Shown: one piece after another, positions 50,896-60,838 of the stretch
Numbering within the stretch: the first letter of the stretch is position 1
Layout: each line of letters starts with the position of its first letter
Source of the DNA: Epiperipatus broadwayi
Lineage: Eukaryota > Onychophora > Udeonychophora > Euonychophora > Peripatidae
DNA: 64,000 bases
NCBI GenBank assembly: GCA_028023455.1
Contig: JAQFVV010006273.1
Span: forward strand, 5,589,598 to 5,653,597
Direction: 5' to 3'
The notes under the pieces: generated by a model
The model's input: the letters and a program-made list of their open reading frames with translations, nothing else
What the model was told of the DNA's origin: nothing
The model's database searches: none
Translations under genes and position numbers: made by a program

Positions 50896-51141
50896 TCAGT
50901 ATGAAAACACATGATAGAGGATTTTTTTGCCTACTTTGATCTCAACCCAAATTTGCTTCTGAACTAAGTTAGCTTTTCTGCTGTTGTCCATGGTAACCTT
51001 AATAGATTTCAGTGGTAAGGTTTTGATGTTGGAATTTTTGATCAGAATCTTTTGGTAGAACTTGTCTGGCACAACTGAAATCTGGCTACCAGAATCCAAC
51101 AATGATTTAACTGGAAAGCCCTCAAACAAAACCTCTATCAT
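50896..51141 (-). pseudogene. gypsy aspartic protease, partial but open
   Basis: An 81-codon open segment on the minus strand carries 'FPVKSLLDSGSQISVVP', the retropepsin active-site pattern (hydrophobic-hydrophobic-D-S-G; DSG codons complementary to 51088-51096). It would cleave the polyprotein. It lies upstream of RT and downstream of gag as expected. The flap and C-terminal part continue in another frame toward 50724 ('CHSRGRLPTLTDFSVKKVKI'), so the domain is interrupted. Its counterpart in body 2 is at 57430-57700. Confidence 0.8.
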
Positions 51142-53300
51142 GAGGCAGCTTTGTAAAATGAAATTGAGTGTTTTATCATCTCATGAACACATCATATTAA
51201 GTGATTTCTTCATCAGAAGTTTGGCTCCCATTTCTCAGGGATATTTTGGTTTTTTGAGTTGAAAAACCTACCCTCAAGTACCTGTCTAATTCAGGTTTGT
51301 CTGGATTATGGGTATATAATTACTACACCCTGGTTTGGGGGGTATCCCAGGACTATGAGGGGGGATTATCACTGTTTTGTCAATACTCACCTGATTTTTT
51401 TTGGGGTGATCACATATATGGAGAGTTTCTTTGTAAGAATGTTCCTTTCAATGGCTGATATCATCATTATTTTTCCTTTTCTTGTAGACTAGGGTGTTAA
51501 GAGTGGCCTCCTCTTTTATTACCTCTGATGTCCCAGTCGATAAGTTGATATTGTTCATGTCTATTTTGTTGAGCAATTCTGTTACCTGGTCAATATTTCT
51601 AGCACTGGTATATAATAGCAACTGCTCAATTTTGAGAGGTAAATTTATTTTTATTATTATTATTATAATTTTGCTTTTTCTCAGCTGGTAGGTGTTAAGT
51701 GTTCTTAACTTTGTGACCTGGCAGTGAAAGAAATTTCTCAAGTCTCTCCTGGTTTTTATCTGTACTTCTCCTGGAATAGTTGGTACAACAGGGCCTCTTG
51801 CCTCTCCCTATTCCAGAAATTCTTAACTAACAACATTTGTAGTTGTCAAAGGTGGATGGAGATTTGAACAATGACTCTATGACATAAACACACATCCTTG
51901 AAGGTGGCTCTATGCAATAATCACCTTTTCTTCTGCAATTCATTGAGAAATAAAGATTGAGGCTCCTAAGATGCTCTATGGGTATCTTATTGGTGGCTCC
52001 CTTAAATATTTTTAACCTGACAAACTGGTTAATTGCACTAAATTGGCCTGAGTGAACTATGCATCTTATTCATCTCCAGAACCTGGTATCCAGGGTTGGC
52101 CTGATATGTATTTGGGATTAACCTTCTAAATTAAAGTTAACAGGGTAATTTCCCCACCTGAACATTATGTGACATGGGATAGTGGATTCCTCACAAAGGT
52201 CACTCATCTTCTGGGTCCTTGAGTGCAACCTCCAAGTCATTCTCCCACTGTTGCTCCATTCTCCCCTATTACTCTGGGTTATTGAGATAATCTTAGTTTG
52301 TCAGATTTTCATGGTTGATGTCCTTTGACATAGCTGACCCTCAATCATTACCATTCTTTGACTATGAACCTTGTCTAACTTGTCAATTCAGTCCAGTGCT
52401 TCAGTTGCATTATCAATCAGTTTCTAGAGGGTAGTCCTGTCTATGGTGTTTTCAGTCACTGTCAAGACTTTATTTCTCAAGTTACTTTAGGTGGTGGTCA
52501 AGGTCTCCTAGTGCCCTATGCTATGATTCTGACTTGATGCTCTGCTTTATGAACTTTTTTGATCTTGTCTTGTAGCTTCTCTTGTTTCACGTGCATCTTG
52601 TTATTGAGGACCTCTTGACTTCTGTGCACTTTATTGCTTTTGACATTTAATTGCTTATTGATGCTTTACTTGAACTCTTTGAATCATTGCTGGCATTTTA
52701 AATTCTTTTCATCAATTTTATTCTTTAAGTTGCCAAGTGTTTGTATTATTACAGAGTTGTTTCTCAGAATCCTATCTAAGTTGAAGGACAGTTGCCACAT
52801 ATCTGTGGACAGCCTAATTTTTCTTTCACCTCTTTTTTACATCTGTTCTAACACTATCCATATATTCTCTTAAGTTTTTTTTTTCAAATTTATTATCTTA
52901 TTATTTATGTCATCTTTCATATCTTCCTTAATACTGTACATGCTTTCCTTCAATTTTTTTCTTATACTACTCATGTTATTGCTCAACTCTTCTTTATAAG
53001 GTTCATATCTGCCTTTATACTACTAATGTTATTATTATTCAACTTTGCTTCCATATTATTCATATTACTATTCAGGGTGATCATTTTACTGTTCATCTCA
53101 TTCAATCTTGCTTCCATGCTGCTGAACTTTGCCTCCATACCAGTCATGATCAATTCAACCATTTGTTCCATGATTGTGTTACATCCTGTAGTCTGTGCCT
53201 TAGCTTTCCAGTGTCTGGTCCACCTTATTGGCTAGGGCCCTTTGAGTTTAATGTAACATTTCATCTACAACCTGTGTTTGTGAATGATGATCAACTTTGA
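51142..53300 (-). pseudogene. gypsy gag region, degraded
   Basis: Only pieces are open. An N-terminal coiled-coil-like segment (53171-52983) has heptad-like repeats of M-x-A-K-F/L-x-S-M-E. A later piece (51741-51448) contains 'IEQLLLYTSARNIDQVTELL'. Between them the frame is shattered. Position between the primer-binding site and protease, and similarity to body 2 (where a capsid-like 'LQEDLLMWWESLF' is visible), support gag. No CCHC zinc knuckle was seen. Confidence 0.65.
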
Positions 53301-53904
53301 TAATGGACCACCAATATATTTGGATCTATGAAGGCTCTTCCCCAATACTACTAGAATCACCTTCCATTGCACTATCAATAATATCTTATAATTACTCATT
53401 ACTTCCCATATTTTTGCTTGTTAACAGTTTACCACTCCTTAGTATCATTATAATTTTCATCAACAATTAAGTATAATGCTGTTTATTTTTTTATAAATAT
53501 GAATAGAAATATCTCATTACCATTTAGTATATATGTTTAACTTATCACTGCATTTTTATGTTGGTATATGTATTATATTTAAAGCTTAGCTTTTAGTCTA
53601 TCTGTTTACATGCTTAACTCACCTATTTTAATTTATTTTTATTAATTAGTTATTTATTCATGGTTTCAGTTTAGCACATCATTCCCATCAATTAATTCAT
53701 ATACCTAGGCAAATTCATAGAGGTGAATAAGTTCAAAAAAATTTTTTTTCAATACACCAGTCCAATGGCTGGACCTTCTTGGAAGTATATGTTTCATACC
53801 CCTAAAGTCTGGGCACCAAATTGTAATAGTCCAGGTTTTTGTACCAGAAGAGGGGGGACACATCCAACTACAGTTGGCCCTAAAGTCTTTGGGAAAGATT
53901 CCAT

Positions 53905-54724
53905 GAATGACACAATGAAGTACTTAATGATCATGCCTACTTCCAATGGGATAGATATAGGTTTACACATTGAATTTCAGATATAATTTAGGCTAGTGCA
54001 TCCATACCTCACTCCTCTTTCAGATTCCACACATGCATCAGAATTCATACTCACCAAGAATGTTGCACTCAACACTCTTCAGTGGTGAATTTACTCTAGA
54101 TAGTGATTACAATACCTTTAAATGGGTTCCAATGAAGTAAAGGACTCATTTAACCAATATTACTATATTATAATGTAAGAAAATTTGTGTGTATGCACAT
54201 ATGCATGGTTATGAATTGATGAATGAATGGATAAATAACTTTGACAAACTAGAGACCATTTAATGAAAATCAATTAAACAATGTTTATTTACAAATGCAA
54301 TCAAAATTGACAAACTTTTACGAATGACACAATGAAGTACCTAATCAATGATCATGCTTACTTCCAATGGGATAGATCTAGGCTTACACATTGAATTCAG
54401 ATATAATTTAGGCTAGTGCATCCATACCTCACTCCTCTTTCGGATTCCACACATGCATCAGAATTCAAGCCCATCAAGAATGTTTCCACTCAGCACTCTT
54501 CAATAATGAATTTACCTTAGATTGTGATTACAATACCTTCAAATAGGTTCCAATGAAGTATCTCATTCAACCAATAGTACTATATTATATTATAATGTAA
54601 AAGAATTTGTGTGTATGAATTGATGAATGAATGGATAAATAACTTTGACAAACTAGAGACCATTTAATAAAAATCAATAGAACAATGTTTATTTACAAAC
54701 ACAATAAAAATTGACAAACTTTTA
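53905..54724. repeat. 417-bp tandem duplication inside LTR C
   Basis: A segment beginning GAATGACACAATGAAGTAC at 53905 recurs at 54322, and both run through 'TTAGGCTAGTGCATCCATAC' and 'CTAGAGACCATTTAATAAA' (second copy) to 'CAAACTTTTA'. The two copies are slightly diverged. LTRs A, B and D have one copy. Confidence 0.9.
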
Positions 54725-56183
54725 ACAAAAAAAAAAATTATATACATATGCATGTGTCAAGTATGTATCCCTATTATATTAATGATTATATATGTTTATT
54801 ACACCAACCCTTCTGATGATAGGTATATGGAAATTCACTACACTACAGATTTACAAAGTAAATAAGAGTAACAAAAAGAAAAATTATTAATTCCTTATAA
54901 CAATAATCACAAAGCTAATTAACTATTTAACAATATTATATGGTGTGGGCAATAGCTTTGTAGTTTAATTCCAACTGTAGAGGTCAACTTCACTGAGGAC
55001 TAGTCCTGTAGCAAGTGCATGCTTTTAATATAAAATAACATCAAATAAAATCTTACCCTTATTCCATATTGTAGTAATTATGATGATAATACTGAACTTT
55101 ATGTCACTATGAAGGGAGAGTTACCTAAACTTTATTTAATAAAATAAAACTTTATTTAATAAAATAAATTAAAAAAATTTGTCTAACTTAACAACCTTCC
55201 TCCCTGCTCTTTCATGACTTTAACTACAATGAATTCTTCCAATTTAGTGCAGAAATAAAATAAAAACAATACAGAATTCTACAAACATGTATGTAAAACA
55301 AAAAAAAAAAATACACAAGAAATTAAGATTTTCTTCAAGTTATTTTGCATAATGTTCATGAATTAGGCAACTGGTGTCTTTAATAGATACAGTTCATCAC
55401 TGTTCCAGTCATACTTTTAGAGCAAGTCATGCATTACTTGGCAGAACTCTTCAGTGATATATTTTAAATGATATTATTTCCATCTTCTGATGTTGTTTTC
55501 ATTATGTATCCATCTGGACAGTTAAGATAAGGCATTTTATGCTCAGCAGACATTACACAATTGAATATTAAATGATTGTGCTTCCTATGATCAGGACTAA
55601 TAATGCTTAGCCCTATGACACAATTGAATTAACAAGAGTATATTGTTTCACAGTTAATAAACAATTAAAATTTTCTTAATTCAGTATTTGGTGGCATTTA
55701 ATAATTTTTAAAAGAACAGAATTATTCCATCTTTAATCATAAATAACTATGCTGATGACATTCTATTTTGTTATTTTGCCTGTATTTGAATAATATCACA
55801 GCCCTTTTTATGTCTATTTAAATCAGTTCAATTTTTTCATCTAACTACATGAATCTATTAGAATTCTTTCTGTTTAAATATCAGCCACAGTTTCCTGTAA
55901 TTTGTGTGACAATGATCAAGTGAATAATTTGAAGTGTTCGAATATGCTGTCCATGTCCTCTAAGATTCAAACATTTGTTTTTCTGATATTGTTGTTATAC
56001 AGGATTTGTATTCTTTGAAATAGTAAAAACATGATAGAAATTAACTGGGTTTGTTTTTATGCTGGACTTGGCTTCCATTGCAAGGTAAACTCACACTTTA
56101 TTTCCTTTTCCATCACTGTGTAAAACCTATTATTGCATGTATTACATTGATTATAAATAAAATAAAATTACATAGTAGAATTA

Positions 56184-56353
56184 TGCTTTCATCTTCCACA
56201 TTTGGTTATGCTGTGACTGTTTTGACTTTAGGCTGTTACCATGATTACTTAGTCTAAGTTTTTTGTAATGCTTTCATCTTCCACATTTGGTTATGCTGTG
56301 ACTGTTTTGACTTTAGGCTGTTACCATGATTACTTAGTCTAAGTTTTTTGTAA
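56184..56353. repeat. 85-bp exact tandem duplication inside LTR C
   Basis: The unit beginning TGCTTTCATCTTCCACATTT at 56184 is repeated without visible change at 56269, ending at 56353. Identity between the copies implies a recent event or an assembly artefact. Confidence 0.95.
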
Positions 56354-56555
56354 TGCTGTACAATACACTGACATTTCATTGTTTGCATACATATGTATTA
56401 GTACAATTTCTTTTTAGTTAGGGTTTTCATGTTTTGAATAGATAAGTGAAATTAATCTATCATGATATTTCTTTAATATAGCAAAAAATTAACTGTTGTT
56501 ATTTTTATATATGTGTGGGTGTTTATTTACTCCATAAGTGAAAATACATGCTTAT

Positions 56556-57417
56556 CATCTATCTCTGAAGCCTGTGTCCTGTTGAAACTGAAATCCCTCT
56601 CAGATAGAAAACATCCAGGCTTGCATGGAATACCCAAATTCCTGTTATATCACATGTGCATCTTTGATGAGCCCATCATCACAAAAATGATTGAGTTCTT
56701 GGCTGATGACAGCTGGAAAGCCCTGGGGATTTCCCTAATTGTCATGGTGCCCCTCATCAAGAAATAGGAGGGTCCACATGAATTGGACAACTTCATGGTG
56801 CTACTGCTGATTTAGACAATTGAGGACCTCATAAAAAAGGATATCCAAGACAACATCATTGGTCACCTCTTGTCTTATCTGTTTGCTAAGAAATGGTGCT
56901 TGACTGCTGATGCTGTCAGTCGATTTCACCTGCTTGTTGACTATGTATGCAACAAAAGAAAGTCCATGCCTAACACTGTGCAGCTTGACCTTGCCAGGGC
57001 TTTAATTGCATCAGAAATGGCAAACTACTTACTGTACTGGAGAAATTCAAAGTGCCTATGGCAAACCTTGAACTTGCAGAGTATCTTCTACAAAATTGGG
57101 AGGTATTTCTCTCATTGGATGGCCAAGTTGCTCTAGGATTTAGGCTCTGTGTTTACATTGTGCAGGGCTTACCACTGGGTTCCCTCCTCTTCATGGCCTA
57201 CATAAATCCATTGCTACTAAGCATCAAGGCTGCCTTCTCAGGGATAGCCATTTCATTGCTCAGAGAGAGCATTTGCTATATCTCTTACATGGATGACATG
57301 GTGGTATTTCTTTCCTCTAGCAATGAACTCATGAGGCTTGAAGAGCTCTTAGACCATTTCACACATTAAGTTTATCTGAGGGTAAATAAAGGCAAATCTG
57401 CCATTTGGTCCATCTTG
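56556..57417 (+). pseudogene. LINE reverse-transcriptase fragment replacing gypsy pol
   Basis: On the plus strand this encodes part of a LINE RT related to, but clearly diverged from, the LINE at 11992-15230. Shared positions are 'LHGIPKF' (GPQGIPKF there), 'VMVPLIKK' (AMVPFNKK), 'VQLDLARAL' (VQLDIEAAF), 'QGLPLGSLLFMAYINPLL' (QGSPLSALLFTIYINPLL), 'ISYMDDMVVFLSS' (IAYMDDVTVFLPS) and 'VNKGKSAIWSI' (INTNKTAAWSI). YMDD is intact, but stops and at least one frame change interrupt it. Endonuclease, C-terminal finger and 3' tail are all absent, so this is an internal slice and not an ordinary 5'-truncated insertion. One flank is LTR C, the other gypsy protease. Confidence 0.87.
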
Positions 57418-57429
57418 GATTAGGCCATT

Positions 57430-57700
57430 CAGTATTAAAAACACCTGATAGAATATTGTTTGGCCTTATTTGACCTCAATCCAGATTTGCCTCTGCACTA
57501 ATTTAGCTTTCCTACTGTTGCCATGATAACCTGAATAGATGTCAGTGGTAGGATTTTGATGTTAGGATTTTTGATCAGAATCTCTCAGTAGAACTTGTCT
57601 GACATGACCAATATCTAGCTACCAGAATCCACCACTGCTTTAACTTGAAAGCCTGCAAATAAAACTGCTATCATGTGGCATCTTTGCAAAGTGCAATTGA
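57430..57700 (-). pseudogene. gypsy protease, body 2
   Basis: The minus strand has the active-site DSG (codons complementary to 57621-57629) preceded by 'FQVKAVV' and followed by a TAG (complement of 57616-57618) at the position of Gln in body 1. Further residues 'LIKNPNIKILPLTSIQV' match body 1. It is inactive because of the stop. Confidence 0.8.
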
Positions 57701-59000
57701 GTGCTTTATTCTCTCAGGAACATATCATATTAGTGATTTTTCAATCTGGAGTTTGGTTCACATTCCTCAGGATCATTGTGATTTCTTGAGTTGAGTAACC
57801 TAGCCTCTAGTACCTGTCTAGTTTGTTTTTATGGGCTGTTAATATATAATTACTTCACCCTGGTTTGGGGAATTTCTGTGGACTATAAGGGGGGATTATC
57901 ACTGTTTTGTCAATACTTATCTTGTTTTTTTGTCTGATTACATGCACAAAGAGTTCCTTTGAGAGATTTTTTCTTTCCAATGGCTGGTATCATCATTATT
58001 TTGCCTTTTCCTGTAGAATGTTATGTTAACACTGGCCTCCTCTTTCCTTTTCTAAGGTATCCTAGTCAATAGGTTAATATTGTCTGTCTATGTTGTTGAT
58101 CACTTTGGCTACCTGCTTGATATTCCTAGCACTGGTACATAATAGCCATTGCTTGATTTTCTAAAGTAAATTTCTTTTTATTATTCTTATAATTTTGCTC
58201 TCACTCAGGTGAGCTGGCAGCAAAAGAACTTTCTTTCACCTGGTGTTGATCTGTACTTCTCCTGGAATAGCTGGTACAACAGGCCCTTTTCCTATCATTT
58301 TTCCAGAAATTCTTAACTATCAACTTTTGGTAGTTGTCGAAGGTTAATGGGGCTTGAAACAATGACTCCCACCACATCAACAAATCTTCTTGAAGGTGGC
58401 TGTTATATGCAATGATCACCCTTTCTCATTTCCATAAATTTTGATTCATTAAGAAGTAAAAATTGAGGCTCTTAAGATGCTTTATGGGGGCTTTATTGGT
58501 GCCTCCATTAAATATTTTTAACCTTATTAACTGGTTAATTGTACTGAATAAGCTAGTTAATTGCACTGAATTGGGCTGGGTGGTCATGCATCTTATTCAT
58601 CCTAGAGAATTTATCATTGTGGTCAGGACCTGTTTTTTTGAATTGGCCTGATATGTGTTTGGGACTAACTCTTCTAAATTAAAGTTAAGAGGGTAATTAT
58701 CTTCCTTGAATATATCCATGAAATGGGAGTGCATATTCCTCACAAGGGTCAGTCTTCATCTGTGGGTCTCTCTTCACCTGTGAGTCCTTTATTGCAACCT
58801 TCAAGTGATTTTCCTTGTCACTTCATTTTCCCCTATTACACTGGGTTATTGAGTCAATCCCAGTTTGTTGGATTTTTATGGTTTATGTCTGTCCTTTGAC
58901 ATAACAGAAACCCAATCATTACCATTCTTTGGCTGAGAGCCTCATCTAACTTGTCAATTTTGTACCCATGTTTTGATTGCATTGTCCACCAGTTTCTCAA

Positions 59001-59256
59001 AAGTAGCTATGTCTAAGATGGTTTTAGTCACTGTCAAGACTATTTTGTCCTCAAGTCACTTGAGGTGGTGGCCAAGGGCTCCTATGGCCCTATCCCATGA
59101 CTCTGACTTGACACACTTTTGCAGATGAGAAAGTAGCTATGTCTAAGATGGTTTTAGTCACTGTCAAGACTATTTTGTCCTCAAGTCACTTGAGGTGGTG
59201 GCCAAGGGCTCCTATGGCCCTATCCCATGACTCTGACTTGACACACTTTTGCAGAT
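59001..59256. repeat. 130-bp exact tandem duplication
   Basis: The unit beginning AAGTAGCTATGTCTAAGATG at 59001 repeats from 59131, identical through 'TTGACACACTTTTGCAGAT' at 59256. Body 1 has one copy. Confidence 0.95.
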
Positions 59257-59383
59257 AGTTGATCTTTCTTGAGTGTGCATTTTGGAACTCCTTTTGGACC
59301 TTGTCTTGTAGTGTCTCTTGTTTCACATGCATTTTGTCTTTGAAGACCTCTTGACTTTTGTGCATTCATTACATTTTACATTT

Positions 59384-59775
59384 AATTGCCTATCAGTGCT
59401 ACACTTGAGTTTTTCAAATCATTTCTGGCATTTTAAATCTTTTTCATCAATTTCATTCTTCAAGTTACCAAATGTTTGTTTGATTTGGAGTTGACTCTCT
59501 GAATGCTATCTTAGTTGAGGGATAGTTGCTCCATATCTGTGGACAGCCTAATTTCTATGTCCTTCACTTCTGATTTTTTTTAATTGCCTATCAATGCTAC
59601 ACTGAGTTTTTCAAATCATTGCTGGCATTTTAAATCTTTTTCATCAATTTCATTCTTCAAGTTACCAAATGTTTGTTTGATTTTGAGTTGTCTCTCTGAA
59701 TGCTATCTTAGTTAAGGGATAGTTGCTCCATATCTGTGGACTGCCTAATTTCTATGTCCATCACTTCTGATTTTT
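59384..59775. repeat. 198-bp tandem duplication
   Basis: AATTGCCTATCA(G/A)TGCTACAC starts at 59384 and again at 59582. Both units run to 'CACTTCTGATTTTTT'. A few differences separate them. Body 1 has one copy (about 52650-52840). Confidence 0.93.
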
Positions 59776-59905
59776 TATATCTGTCCTAACACTCTCCATA
59801 TTTTCTCTTAAGCTTTTTTCTAGATTTATTGTCTTATTATTCATTTTTCATATCTTTCTTAATACTGTTCATGTCTCTCTTCAATTTTGTTTCTATACTA
59901 TTTGT

Positions 59906-60130
59906 GTTATTGCTCAATTTTCTCTTCATACTGTTCATATCTGTCTTGATGCTATTACATCAACCTTGGTACCATATTATTCATATTGCCATTCAGGGTG
60001 CTTATTTAACTGTTCATGTTATTGCTCAATTTCCTATTCATACTGTTCATATATGCCTTGATGCTACTACATCATTCAACCTTGGAACATATTATTCATA
60101 TTGCCATTCAGGGTGCTCATTTAACTGTTC
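59906..60130. repeat. 112-bp tandem duplication
   Basis: GTTATTGCTCAATTT starts at 59906 and 60018. Both units contain 'TATTCATATTGCCATTCAGG' and 'TTTAACTGTTCAT'. The copies differ at several bases and a short indel. It lies over the gag coiled-coil region. Confidence 0.88.
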
Positions 60131-60838
60131 ATCTCATTTAATCTTGCTATCATGCTGCTGAACTTTGCCTCCATACCAGTCATGATCATTGGAACCATTT
60201 CTTCTATGATTGTGTTACTTACTGTAGTCTGTGATATTTGACTTTCAAATATCTAAGCCATCTTATTGTTGAAGGCTCTTTTAGTTTGAGGTAACACTTG
60301 ATCTACAACCTGTGTTTGTGAAGGGTGGTCAAATTTGTCATGAATCTCTCAGGAGAATGTCCTTCCATTGTACTATAGTTAGTATCTTGTAATTCTTCAA
60401 TACATTCCATATTTTTGCTTGTGAACAGTCTACCACTCTTTAGTATCATTAAAAAAAATTTAAATAGTTAAGTATAATGCTGTTTACCTTTTTATAAATA
60501 TGATTAGAGATAGTGTCATAGAGCCTCATGCTATCTCTTTTCCATTTCACATATATGTTTAACTTTTCACTGCATTTTTATGTTTGTGTACATATTATTT
60601 TTAAACCTTAGCTTTTAGCCTGTCTGTTTACACACATAACTCACTTATTTTGATTTATTTATATTAATCATTTATTCATGGTCTCAGTTTATCATCCCAT
60701 TCCAATCAATCTATTCCTAAACCTAGGCAAATCCATAAAGGTGAATAAGTTAAAAAAAATATTTTTAATATCCTAATCCAGTGGTTGAACCTCCTTGAAA
60801 ACTCATGTTTTATGTCCCTTAAGTCTGGGCACCAAAAC

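Larger units (their letters stand above)
47838..53821 (-). mobile_element. Ty3/gypsy internal region, body 1 (gag-pro-RT-RH-IN)
   Basis: About 6 kb on the minus strand between LTR C (5') and LTR B (3'). The domain order protease, RT, RNase H, integrase places it in Ty3/gypsy. Directly inside the 5' LTR, three bases away, is TGGTGCCCAGACTTTAGG (complement of 53801-53818), which looks like a tRNA primer-binding site because it starts with TGG. The same sequence follows LTR D. All genes are broken. Confidence 0.9.
53822..56555 (-). mobile_element. Ty3/gypsy LTR, copy C (shared middle LTR, truncated)
   Basis: Starts TGTAATAGTCCAGG with the primer-binding site of body 1 just outside it, so it acts as the 5' LTR of body 1. 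Its other end is lost: LTR similarity stops at about 56555, roughly 90 bases before the expected TTACA end, where a LINE fragment begins. It would equally be the 3' LTR of body 2. It carries two tandem duplications (53905-54724 and 56184-56353). Confidence 0.85.
58201..60335 (-). pseudogene. gypsy gag region, body 2, expanded by duplications
   Basis: A 72-codon open piece (58419-58201) contains 'LQEDLLMWWESLF' and 'FDNYQKLIVKNFW', resembling the capsid-type L-x-G-x-A-x-x-WW segment of gypsy Gag. Upstream (higher coordinates) is a methionine-rich coiled-coil-like part that corresponds to 53171-52983 of body 1 but is repeated (59906-60130). All is frameshifted. Confidence 0.7.
57418..60838 (-). 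mobile_element. Ty3/gypsy internal region, body 2 (gag-pro only)
   Basis: A second, diverged body on the minus strand from the primer-binding site TGGTGCCCAGAC (complement of 60823-60834) through gag to protease. Similarity to body 1 ends at about 57418 (equivalent to about 50885 in body 1). RT, RNase H and integrase, about 3 kb in body 1, are missing and a LINE fragment follows directly. Three tandem duplications lengthen the gag part. Confidence 0.87.

Noticed and set aside
51062-51691. Plus-strand open frames over the gypsy protease and gag
   Set aside because: They lie antisense to the recognisable gypsy genes and encode nothing identifiable.
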